Of a stretch of 6,125 bases of DNA, positions 1 through 5,108 are shown in pieces; the stretch's first letter is position 1, and every line of letters begins with the position of its first letter. The notes under the pieces are model-generated. The model was not told where the DNA came from. It searched no databases and saw only the letters and a program-made list of their open reading frames with translations. The DNA is taken from positions 1-6,125 of the forward strand of contig JAQSWC010000130.1 of NCBI GenBank assembly GCA_029266815.1, in the 5' to 3' direction. Both the position numbers and the translations under genes were made by a program. Source of the stretch: Paucimonas sp. Lineage in GTDB: Bacteria; Pseudomonadota; Gammaproteobacteria; Burkholderiales; Burkholderiaceae_D.

Positions 1-194
1 TCCGCTACTTTCAGGCCGGCGCCTTCAGCCTTCTTCCACGATGCGCCACCTTTGCGCAGACCCACGGTCACTTTGCAGCCGGAGTCGTTCAGGTTCTGTG
101 CGTGAGCATGTCCTTGCGAACCGTAACCGATGATGGCCACTTTCTTGCCTTTGATGATGGACAGGTCGCAATCTTTGTCGTAAAAAACTTTCAT
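1..194 (-). CDS. ilvC: Ketol-acid reductoisomerase, N-terminal part (runs off the left edge)
   Basis: This enzyme catalyses the NADPH- and Mg-dependent rearrangement and reduction of acetolactate or acetohydroxybutyrate, the second common step of branched-chain amino acid synthesis, in the cytoplasm. Only the first 64 codons are present. The product starts MKVFYDKDCDLSIIKGKKVA and continues into the Rossmann motif GYGSQGHAHAQNL, with glycines at residues 23, 25 and 28. The following segment, GLRKGGASW (residues 45-53), carries the Arg47 and Ser52 expected to contact the NADPH 2'-phosphate. The ATG has a good ribosome binding site, AGGAAG (198-203 on the complement), four bases upstream. It follows ilvH after 78 bp in the same direction, so it is probably cotranscribed. 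The N-terminus looks like the short class I form, but the C-terminal domain lies outside the window and this cannot be confirmed. Confidence 0.97.
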   Translation of the reverse strand, partial: MKVFYDKDCDLSIIKGKKVAIIGYGSQGHAHAQNLNDSGCKVTVGLRKGGASWKKAEGAGLKVA

Positions 195-202
195 TTTCTT
201 CC

Positions 203-213
203 TAACTAAGTTA
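203..213. repeat. Perfect 11-bp palindrome beside the ilvC ribosome binding site
   Basis: TAACT-A-AGTTA is a perfect inverted repeat with a one-base centre, abutting the AGGAAG ribosome binding site of ilvC in the ilvH-ilvC gap. One central base is too few for a hairpin loop, so if it has a role it is as a protein-binding site rather than an RNA structure. I see no convincing promoter in the 195-272 gap. A short AT-rich palindrome can also arise by chance. Confidence 0.3.
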
Positions 214-272
214 ATTGATTTTTCTGCGGAAAAGACACTGCAGCGCAACGTCTTTCCCAATCACTTCGATAC

Positions 273-764
273 TCAAACTTTGAGAATGCGTTCGCCGCGT
301 CCGATGCCCGAGCCACCGGTGCGCACGGTTTCCAGAATCGCGGTGCGGTCTATCGAATCGATGAAGGCGTCGAGCTTGCCCTTGTTGCCGGTGAGCTCGA
401 TCGTATAGGTCTTCTCGGTCACATCGATGATGCGGCCGCGAAAGATGTCCGCAGTGCGCTTCATCTCTTCGCGCTCCTTGCCGACCGCCCTCACCTTGAT
501 CAGCATGAGCTCACGCTCGATATGCGCGCCCTCAGTGAGATCGACCACTTTCACGACTTCGATCAGGCGGTTTAGGTGCTTGGTGATCTGCTCGATGATG
601 TCGTCGGAACCGCTGGTCACGATGGTCATGCGCGACAGCGTCGGGTCTTCGGTCGGCGCCACTGTCAAGGTTTCGATATTGTAACCGCGCGCGGAGAACA
701 GCCCGACTACGCGCGACAACGCGCCCGCTTCGTTTTCGAGCAATACGGAAATGATATGGCGCAT
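273..764 (-). CDS. ilvH: Acetolactate synthase small (regulatory) subunit
   Basis: This is the regulatory subunit of acetohydroxyacid synthase. It activates the catalytic subunit and confers feedback inhibition by valine. The 163-residue length equals that of E. coli IlvH and is far longer than E. coli IlvN, although many betaproteobacterial annotations use the name ilvN. An N-terminal ACT domain occupies about residues 3-78, starting with ISVLLENEAGALSRVVGLF. Residues Asn11, Gly14 and Asn29, known in E. coli IlvH as part of the valine site, are all kept, so the enzyme should be valine-sensitive. The C-terminal small-subunit domain (about 84-158) includes the conserved EIFRG-like segment (here DIFRGRIIDVT) and GKLDAF. 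The ATG lies one base beyond the ilvI stop codon, with GGAGG inside the last codons of ilvI, so translation is probably coupled. Confidence 0.98.
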   Translation of the reverse strand: MRHIISVLLENEAGALSRVVGLFSARGYNIETLTVAPTEDPTLSRMTIVTSGSDDIIEQITKHLNRLIEVVKVVDLTEGAHIERELMLIKVRAVGKEREEMKRTADIFRGRIIDVTEKTYTIELTGNKGKLDAFIDSIDRTAILETVRTGGSGIGRGERILKV

Positions 765-765
765 G

Positions 766-2481
766 TTAGAGGTCCTCCGAGCCGAGCAGCATCTCGGTCA
801 AGCCCTTGCCCGCTTTGACCATCGGCCAGACGTTCTCGGTTTGATCGGTGATGAAGTTCATGAACACGAGACGATCCTTCATGCCGAAGGCTTCCTTCAG
901 CGCTCCTTCCACGTCATTTGGGTTCTCGATCTTCATACCGACGTGGCCAAAGGATTCTGCAAGCTTATTGAAGTCCGGCAGTGAATCCATGTAGGACTCG
1001 GAATAACGCGATCCGTAATCGATCTGCTGCCACTGGCGCACCATGCCGAGGAAACGGTTGTTCAACAGGATGATCTTCGGCGTGAGGTGGTACTGCTTGC
1101 AGGTAGCAAGTTCCTGTATGCACATCTGAATCGATGCCTCACCCGTGATGCAGGCCACTGTCGCTCCGGGATTAGCCATCTGTACGCCCATCGCGTACGG
1201 CAGGCCGACGCCCATCGTGCCCAGGCCGCCGGAATTGATCCAGCGGCGTGGCTTGTCGAAGCGGTAGTACTGCGCGGCCCACATTTGGTGCTGGCCGACG
1301 TCGGAGGTGATGAAAGCATCGCCGTTCGTTACTTCCCACAGCTTTTCGACCACGCTCTGCGGTTTGATCACTTCCTTTGAAGTCGGGTATTTCAGGCATT
1401 CGCGGCCGCGCCATTCGTCGATTTGCTTCCACCATGTGGCAAGCGCCTGCTGGTTCGGCTTGGCGTCGCTCGCGTCGAGTTGCGCAAGCAGTTCCTGCAG
1501 CACTTCCTTGACATTGCCGACGATAGGAATATCAACCTTCACGCGCTTGGAAATCGAAGACGGGTCGATGTCGATATGGATGATCTTGCGCGGATGCTGC
1601 GAGAAGTGCTTGGGGTTGCCGATCACGCGGTCGTCGAAGCGAGCGCCGATGGCGATCATCACGTCCGAGTGCTGCATCGCCATGTTGGCTTCGTAGGTGC
1701 CGTGCATGCCAGGCATGCCGACGAATTTGTCGCTCGATGCCTTGTAAGCGCCCAGGCCCATCAGCGTGTTCGTGCAGGGGAAACCGAGTTTGTCGACCAG
1801 CCTGTTCAGCTCAGGCGCCGCATCGGCGAGAATCACACCGCCGCCGGTGTAGATCATCGGACGCTCGGCTGCCAGTAGCAACTGCACCGCCTTGCGGATC
1901 TGGCCGGCATGGCCCTTGTCCACCGGCTTGTACGAACGCATCTCAACTTCCTGCGGGTACTCGAATGCGCATTTGTGGACAGTGATGTCTTTGGGAATAT
2001 CGACCAGCACCGGGCCGGGACGGCCCGTCTTGGCGATATAAAAAGCCTTCTTCATCGTCGCAGCCAGATCCTTGACGTCCTTGACGAGGAAGTTGTGTTT
2101 CACGCAGGGCCGGGTGATGCCGACCGTGTCGCATTCCTGGAATGCATCCTGGCCGATCGCGTGCGACGGTACCTGGCCGGAGATCACCACCATCGGAATC
2201 GAGTCCATGTAGGCGGTGGCGAGGCCGGTGACTGCATTGGTCACGCCTGGGCCGGAGGTCACGATGGCGACGCCGACCTTGTTCGAACTGCGCGAATAGG
2301 CATCGGCGGCATGCACGGCGGCCTGCTCGTGGCGAACGAGAATATGCTGGAATTTGTCTTGATTGAAGATGGCGTCGTAAATGTAGAGCACTGCGCCGCC
2401 GGGATAGCCGAACACGTGTTCGACGCCGTCCTCGGCCAGACAGCGCACGACGATTTCCGCGCCCGTGAGTTCTGTAGTCAT
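766..2481 (-). CDS. ilvI: Acetolactate synthase large (catalytic) subunit
   Basis: This ThDP-, Mg- and FAD-dependent enzyme condenses two pyruvates to acetolactate, or pyruvate with 2-oxobutyrate, opening the branched-chain pathway. From the chosen start it has 571 residues, close to the 574 of E. coli IlvI. The N-terminal ThDP-binding domain carries the catalytic Glu52 in RHEQAA. The central FAD domain (about 190-340) includes IGARFDDR, and the C-terminal ThDP domain (about 375-550) includes GQHQMWAAQ and GGLGTMGVGLPYA. The cofactor motif is GEAS (447-450) with Asn474-Asn475, a departure from the usual GDGS...NN. Pro105 and Trp484 match plant positions tied to sulfonylurea sensitivity. An in-frame ATG 24 bases upstream (2505) was rejected because it lacks a ribosome binding site, whereas the ATG at 2481 has AAAGGAA seven bases upstream. 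Many databases would name this gene ilvB. Confidence 0.98.
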   Translation of the reverse strand: MTTELTGAEIVVRCLAEDGVEHVFGYPGGAVLYIYDAIFNQDKFQHILVRHEQAAVHAADAYSRSSNKVGVAIVTSGPGVTNAVTGLATAYMDSIPMVVISGQVPSHAIGQDAFQECDTVGITRPCVKHNFLVKDVKDLAATMKKAFYIAKTGRPGPVLVDIPKDITVHKCAFEYPQEVEMRSYKPVDKGHAGQIRKAVQLLLAAERPMIYTGGGVILADAAPELNRLVDKLGFPCTNTLMGLGAYKASSDKFVGMPGMHGTYEANMAMQHSDVMIAIGARFDDRVIGNPKHFSQHPRKIIHIDIDPSSISKRVKVDIPIVGNVKEVLQELLAQLDASDAKPNQQALATWWKQIDEWRGRECLKYPTSKEVIKPQSVVEKLWEVTNGDAFITSDVGQHQMWAAQYYRFDKPRRWINSGGLGTMGVGLPYAMGVQMANPGATVACITGEASIQMCIQELATCKQYHLTPKIILLNNRFLGMVRQWQQIDYGSRYSESYMDSLPDFNKLAESFGHVGMKIENPNDVEGALKEAFGMKDRLVFMNFITDQTENVWPMVKAGKGLTEMLLGSEDL

Positions 2482-2488
2482 TGCTACG

Positions 2489-2495
2489 TTCCTTT
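2489..2495 (-). promoter_or_regulatory. Ribosome binding site deciding the ilvI start
   Basis: On the complement the sequence reads AAAGGAACGTAGCAATG, placing AAAGGAA seven bases before the ATG at 2481. The upstream in-frame ATG at 2505 has no purine-rich element in front of it. The residues from 2481 onward (MTTELTGAEIVV) also match how homologues of this enzyme begin. Confidence 0.75.
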
Positions 2496-2547
2496 CAAGG
2501 TCCATTGGAGATTGATCGGATGCTCTCGCCTGGCGAAATCGGGCGTT

Positions 2548-2553
2548 CTTATA
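2548..2553 (-). promoter_or_regulatory. Possible proximal -10 element for the ilv operon
   Basis: On the complement the hexamer TATAAG matches five of six positions of the sigma-70 -10 consensus and lies about 67 bases before the ilvI start. No good -35 hexamer lies at 16-18 bp (the 17-bp position reads ACAAGG), and there is no TG extension. It would give a short leader of about 60 nt, but the missing -35 makes it weak unless an activator assists. Confidence 0.25.
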
Positions 2554-2763
2554 GCGCCGGGGCTTCCCTTCCTTGTGCGGTCACGCCGCTTTTCTGCCGC
2601 CACCGTAGGGCGGTTCGAAACGACGCTAAACGCGACTCGTTCAGCCGGGGTTACTATGAAAACGCTGCAATTTCTCGCGCTTGTGGCGCGGGTTGGAGCA
2701 AACAGCTTTAAATTGTGAAAGCGCGTCTTTGTCGAAAGGCGTTATGAGCGAAGCGAAAAGACA

Positions 2764-2785
2764 TCCCTTCAACCGTGCGAAGGGA
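2764..2785. repeat. 7-bp inverted repeat at the predicted ilv transcription start
   Basis: TCCCTTC (2764-2770) and GAAGGGA (2779-2785) are perfect inverted copies around an 8-base centre. The element lies where transcription from the distal ilv promoter candidate should begin (about 2784), so it could be an operator or a hairpin at the very 5' end of the ilv message. There is no following T tract, so it is not a terminator. Confidence 0.45.
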
Positions 2786-2790
2786 ACGAT

Positions 2791-2819
2791 ACGTTACTGC
2801 GTTGCACCAAGACGGTCAA
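2791..2819 (-). promoter_or_regulatory. Candidate distal sigma-70 promoter of the ilv operon
   Basis: On the complement TTGACC (five of six matches to the -35 consensus) is followed, after exactly 17 bp, by TAACGT (three of six matches, keeping the TA and final T). Transcription would start near 2784 and give an ilvI leader of about 300 nt. The strong -35 and ideal spacing argue for it, while the poor -10 suggests activator dependence. It is the best full promoter I find for the leftward operon. Confidence 0.42.
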
Positions 2820-2832
2820 GTAAAATTCTGCT

Positions 2833-2857
2833 AAAAGCCTTTGAAATCAAGGATTTT
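2833..2857. promoter_or_regulatory. Interrupted dyad centred between the two divergent promoters
   Basis: AAAAgCCTT (2833-2841) and AAGGaTTTT (2849-2857) form a dyad with eight matched pairs of a possible twelve and a central region of seven bases. Its centre, 2845, is midway between the predicted starts at about 2784 and 2905, that is near -61 for both. This position fits a shared regulator. I cannot assign a protein to it, and the AT-rich arms could instead act as UP elements. Confidence 0.35.
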
Positions 2858-2869
2858 GGCGAAGAAGTG

Positions 2870-2898
2870 TCCACAGCCAATGCATTTTTTGCTAGGAT
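2870..2898 (+). promoter_or_regulatory. Candidate promoter of the sigma-factor operon
   Basis: TCCACA (2870-2875, four of six matches to TTGACA) is separated by 17 bp from TAGGAT (2893-2898, four of six matches to TATAAT). A TG lies one base upstream of the -10, giving the extended element TGCTAGGAT. Transcription would begin near 2905, about 80 bases before the start codon. This looks like housekeeping sigma-70 expression. I saw no clear ECF-type GGAAC/CGTC pair at the right spacing that would indicate autoregulation. Confidence 0.45.
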
Positions 2899-2916
2899 GC
2901 GCACTATTTTGAAATT

Positions 2917-2939
2917 GCCCGGTCTTCCGCGAACCGGGC
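2917..2939 (+). repeat. First leader hairpin of the sigma-factor operon
   Basis: GCCCGGT (2917-2923) and ACCGGGC (2933-2939) form a perfect seven-pair GC-rich stem with a nine-base loop, CTTCCGCGA. It is predicted to lie about 12 bases into the transcript. No T tract follows, so it is not a standard terminator. Confidence 0.55.
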
Positions 2940-2941
2940 CC

Positions 2942-2961
2942 GCGTCCGTCTTCACGGACGC
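2942..2961 (+). repeat. Second leader hairpin of the sigma-factor operon
   Basis: GCGTCCGT (2942-2949) and ACGGACGC (2954-2961) form a perfect eight-pair stem closed by a CTTC tetraloop, two bases after the first hairpin. Its base is only 24 bases from the sigma-factor start codon. Both hairpins place TCTTC at the loop edge, complementary to the GAAGA at 2966-2970 that is the only ribosome-binding-site-like element upstream of the gene. Confidence 0.6.
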
Positions 2962-2984
2962 CGCTGAAGAGCGCGCCGCATCGA

Positions 2985-3554
2985 ATGGCAACCGAAAAAG
3001 AACTAAGCGATTTTTTGCAAGACGTAGAACGCCGGGCTTTCAAACAAGCGGTGTATTCAGTACGGCGCGACGAGGTGGCCTTGGACATTGTTCAAGACGC
3101 GATGATCAAGCTGGCGGAAAAATACGGAGATCGCCCCGCAGCGGAATTACCGCTACTTTTTCAGCGTATTTTGCAGAATACGATCCACGATTTCTTCCGG
3201 CGCGAGAAAGTTCGTAATACCTGGGTAACCCTGTTTTCCGGCATGGGAAACGAGTCTACAGCCGATGACGACTTTGATCCCCTCGAAAGCTTTGCTGGGG
3301 ACGAAACCAATTCGATATATGAATCCGGCGCGGACAAGCTTGAGCGGGCGCAAGTCCTGGCCCTGATAGATGAAGCGGTACAAAACCTGCCGACACGTCA
3401 ACGGCAGGCCTTCCTGATGCGTTACTGGGAGGAGATGGATGTAGCCGAAACGGCGGCTGCAATGGGATGTTCCGAAGGCAGTGTCAAAACGCACTGTTCA
3501 CGTGCCACCCAGGCCTTGGCTCAAGCGCTGAAGGCAAAAGGAATTTACCTATGA
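2985..3554 (+). CDS. ECF-type sigma-70 family RNA polymerase sigma factor
   Basis: This 189-residue protein has the two-domain layout of extracytoplasmic-function sigma factors, which direct RNA polymerase to a small set of promoters. Region 2 (about 12-80) includes ALDIVQDAMIKLAEKY and the LFQRILQNTIHDFFRREK helix. An acidic linker (about 90-120, with a DDDFD run) follows. Region 4 (about 123-183) has LPTRQRQAFLMRYWEEM and a helix-turn-helix, VAETAAAMGCSEGSVKTH. The ATG at 2985 matches how similar betaproteobacterial proteins begin (MATEKELSDFL), but the only purine-rich element, GAAGAG, is 13 bases upstream, so initiation may be weak or controlled. Its stop overlaps the next start (ATGA). 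The adjacent single-pass membrane protein suggests control by a membrane partner. Target promoters are unknown. Confidence 0.92.
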   Translation: MATEKELSDFLQDVERRAFKQAVYSVRRDEVALDIVQDAMIKLAEKYGDRPAAELPLLFQRILQNTIHDFFRREKVRNTWVTLFSGMGNESTADDDFDPLESFAGDETNSIYESGADKLERAQVLALIDEAVQNLPTRQRQAFLMRYWEEMDVAETAAAMGCSEGSVKTHCSRATQALAQALKAKGIYL

Positions 3555-3952
3555 GCAACGAAATCGACTTTGCTTTCAAACTGCGCCATGCGCTGAATGA
3601 AAATCTGAACCATCTGCCCGACGACACCGGCGAGAGACTGGCGGCTGCGCGACGCGTTGCATTGGCGCGCAAGAAAGCTGACGTACCGATGCGCGCTGTT
3701 GTGACGGAACGCAATCTTGCCGGCCATGTCGGCAGTTTCCTGAGCGAACCGGTTTCATGGGTCGTCCGCATGGGCCTGGCTCTGCCTCTCATTGTCTGCA
3801 CTCTCGGCTTGGTCGGTCTCTATCATTACGAAGAGCAGCAGCGCATTGAAGAAGCAGCCGATCTCGATGCCGAAGTATTGGTCGACGAACTCCCGATCTC
3901 GGCTTATCTGGACCATGGCTTCAATGCCTATCTTCTCAAGCGGGACGAATGA
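3551..3952 (+). CDS. DUF3619-like single-pass membrane protein, possible sigma-factor partner
   Basis: The protein has 133 residues and its function is unknown. The N-terminal 70 residues are charged and hydrophilic, probably cytoplasmic, and include an Ala/Arg-rich helix (about 27-43). One membrane helix follows (about 71-91, MGLALPLIVCTLGLVGL), then an acidic segment of about 42 residues containing LDAEVLVDELPISAYLDHGFNAYL. That ending is what I recognise as DUF3619, common in Burkholderiales. The size, topology and position directly after a sigma gene resemble an anti-sigma factor, but there is no zinc-binding HxxxCxxC motif, so the role is inference. The start at 3551 was chosen over a longer frame because AAGGA lies nine bases upstream, the ATG overlaps the sigma stop by 4 nt, and upstream codons are inside the sigma gene. 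It overlaps the next gene by 4 nt. Confidence 0.87.
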   Translation: MSNEIDFAFKLRHALNENLNHLPDDTGERLAAARRVALARKKADVPMRAVVTERNLAGHVGSFLSEPVSWVVRMGLALPLIVCTLGLVGLYHYEEQQRIEEAADLDAEVLVDELPISAYLDHGFNAYLLKRDE

Positions 3953-4611
3953 CGCGCCTTACCGGAAATACCATCTGCCGAAGACGTGTTGCCAAGAGTC
4001 TTGGAGCATTTTTGCTTTTACTGACCGGCGCTGCATTTGCGGCCGGCACTCCTCCGGCAACAAATAGCTCGCCACTCTCCGTTCTGACACCTCCGACCGC
4101 ACCTTTATGGCGGAATCTGACACCTGCCCAGCAGCATGCATTGGCACCTCTTGCTCGCGAATGGGACGGGATGGATGCATCCCGCAGGGAAAAATGGCTG
4201 AAGATAGGCAACCGTTTCGCCTCGATGCGCCGGGAGGAGCAGGAGCGCGTGCAGGAGCGGATGCGCGACTGGGTGAGATTGACGCCGGAGCAGCGGAAAA
4301 TCGCGCGCGAAAACTACACGAAGACGAAGAAGGTTGATCCCGAGAAGAAATCGGTCCGGTGGGAACAGTACCAACAGCTTCCTGAAGAGCAGAAACAAGA
4401 GCTTGCAGCTAAGGTTCGGCCGAAAAAGCATGTTGCCAACCTGCCCATCCAGCCGCCGGCAAAAACCGTTGCTCCGATCAAGGCCACTCCCAAGCCTGTG
4501 CTGGCGCGTTCGGTCCAACCGGGCCTGGCCGCGAAGCCCGCGTTTCCGTCTATCAAACCGGTCGATAAACCCGTGCTGCCAACATCAATCAGTCCGCAGG
4601 AACCCCGTTGA
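3949..4611 (+). CDS. Secreted DUF3106-like protein with LTPxQ repeats and a Pro/Lys-rich tail
   Basis: The protein has 220 residues and no known function. Residues 1-31 form a Sec signal peptide: basic start with CRRRVAK, hydrophobic SLGAFLLLLTG, and a likely cut after AAFA. A helical, charged domain (about 50-155) contains Trp/Arg-rich stretches and three related motifs, LTPAQQ (57-62), LTPEQR (111-116) and LPEEQK (144-149). These recall the LTxxQ motif of periplasmic stress proteins such as Spy and CpxP, although I recognise the domain as DUF3106 and do not claim homology. The tail (about 157-220) is rich in Pro, Lys and Ala, probably disordered and possibly wall- or membrane-interacting. 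The ATG overlaps the preceding stop by 4 nt and has only a poor ribosome binding site (GCGGGA), so coupling is likely. Confidence 0.87.
   Translation: MTRLTGNTICRRRVAKSLGAFLLLLTGAAFAAGTPPATNSSPLSVLTPPTAPLWRNLTPAQQHALAPLAREWDGMDASRREKWLKIGNRFASMRREEQERVQERMRDWVRLTPEQRKIARENYTKTKKVDPEKKSVRWEQYQQLPEEQKQELAAKVRPKKHVANLPIQPPAKTVAPIKATPKPVLARSVQPGLAAKPAFPSIKPVDKPVLPTSISPQEPR
4597..4602 (+). promoter_or_regulatory. Ribosome binding site supporting the TTG start of the RDD gene
   Basis: CAGGAA lies five bases before the TTG at 4608, inside the last codons of the DUF3106 gene. It is a better placed site than any in front of the next in-frame ATG (4650), which would cut off residues that belong to the first conserved part of the protein. 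Confidence 0.6.
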
Positions 4612-5108
4612 ACCTTGCTACGCCTACGCTGACCCGCCGCCTGGTGGTGATGGTCTATGAATCGCTCCTTCTTTTCGGTGTACTCTTTGCAGCCGTGCTC
4701 GTGTTCGAACTGGCGACACGAGATGTCCAGTGGCCTTTGCTTCCATTGGCAAGACAAATCTGGGTTTTCATCGTTCTCGGAGCCTATTTTGTCCACTGCT
4801 GGCGCAAGACCGGCCAGACGCTGGCAATGAAAACCTGGAGGATCAGGCTGGTTTCTACCGAAGGCGGCCCTGTTCGAACCAACAGGGCGATGTTGCGATA
4901 TCTGCTTTCCTGGATGTGGTTCCTACCCGCATTGGTTGCTGCTCACCTTTGGGAGATAAGCCGCTGGCCCAGCCTCGGTTTGATCGCGGCCGGCTTCACG
5001 CTTTGGGCATGTACCGTCTTTCTGGATAAGCATCGCCAGTTTCTTCACGACCGCCTGGCGGGCACGCGCCTGGTATTTGAAGGGCCGGTTTCGCCTGCCG
5101 CGAAATGA
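4608..5108 (+). CDS. RDD family inner-membrane protein (TTG start)
   Basis: The protein has 166 residues and about four membrane helices: 12-34, 45-64, 95-113 and 121-139. The RDD family is named for one Arg and two Asp residues. Here the Arg pair is at 10-11 before the first helix, the first Asp position appears to be Glu18 (MVYESLLLFG), and Asp148 lies in the typical ending FLHDRLAGTRLV. The segment GQTLAMKTWRIRLV between helices 2 and 3 is also characteristic. Family members are mostly uncharacterised, and some have been linked to transport or stress. The start codon is TTG in TTGA, overlapping the previous stop by 4 nt. The alternative ATG at 4650 would remove the conserved Arg pair. The gene overlaps the hydrolase gene by 4 nt. 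Confidence 0.9.
   Translation: MNLATPTLTRRLVVMVYESLLLFGVLFAAVLVFELATRDVQWPLLPLARQIWVFIVLGAYFVHCWRKTGQTLAMKTWRIRLVSTEGGPVRTNRAMLRYLLSWMWFLPALVAAHLWEISRWPSLGLIAAGFTLWACTVFLDKHRQFLHDRLAGTRLVFEGPVSPAAK

Larger units (their letters stand above)
2482..2984. other. 503-bp divergent intergenic region
   Basis: This stretch separates the leftward ilv operon from the rightward sigma-factor operon. I see no convincing protein gene in it on either strand. Short open frames lack ribosome binding sites or known composition, and those running into ilvI or the sigma gene are shadows. What it holds is regulatory: a candidate promoter for each operon, a dyad between them, an implied 300-nt ilv leader with a small hairpin at its predicted 5' end, and two tandem hairpins before the sigma gene. 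Its size is large for two ordinary promoters, so a small RNA or another regulatory leader remains possible. Confidence 0.7.

Noticed and set aside
2482..2505. Longer ilvI starting at the ATG at 2505
   Set aside because: No ribosome binding site precedes it, and the extra eight residues are not seen in homologues as I know them. The ATG at 2481 has AAAGGAA at good distance.
1909..2718. Long rightward open frame of 269 codons opposite ilvI
   Set aside because: It lies antisense to a clearly real ilvI, its product is His/Asp/Val-rich in the way mirror frames of GC-rich genes are, and it matches no family I know.
2656..2718. Rightward 20-residue peptide frame starting MKTLQFLALVARV with GGGG seven bases upstream
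   Set aside because: It looks leader-like and is rich in Leu and Val, but it points away from the ilv operon, has no terminator after it, and sits well upstream of the predicted sigma-operon start site. Length alone gives no support.
2708..2764. Leftward 18-residue frame as an ilv attenuation leader peptide
   Set aside because: It has one Ile and no Leu or Val, no properly spaced ribosome binding site, and no downstream terminator with a T tract.
2783..2804. ECF-type promoter beginning with GGAAC for autoregulation of the sigma operon
   Set aside because: GGAAC is present at 2783-2787, but no CGTC or TCTGA-like element follows at 16-17 bp, and it lies within the leftward ilv promoter region.
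2917..2961. Transcription terminator made of the tandem GC-rich hairpins
   Set aside because: No T tract follows either stem, and both lie between a plausible promoter and the sigma gene, where termination would silence the operon.
2681..3217. Rightward frame of 178 codons overlapping the start of the sigma gene
   Set aside because: It runs out of frame into a well supported sigma-factor gene, has no ribosome binding site, and its product has the Arg-rich, low-complexity look of a shadow frame.
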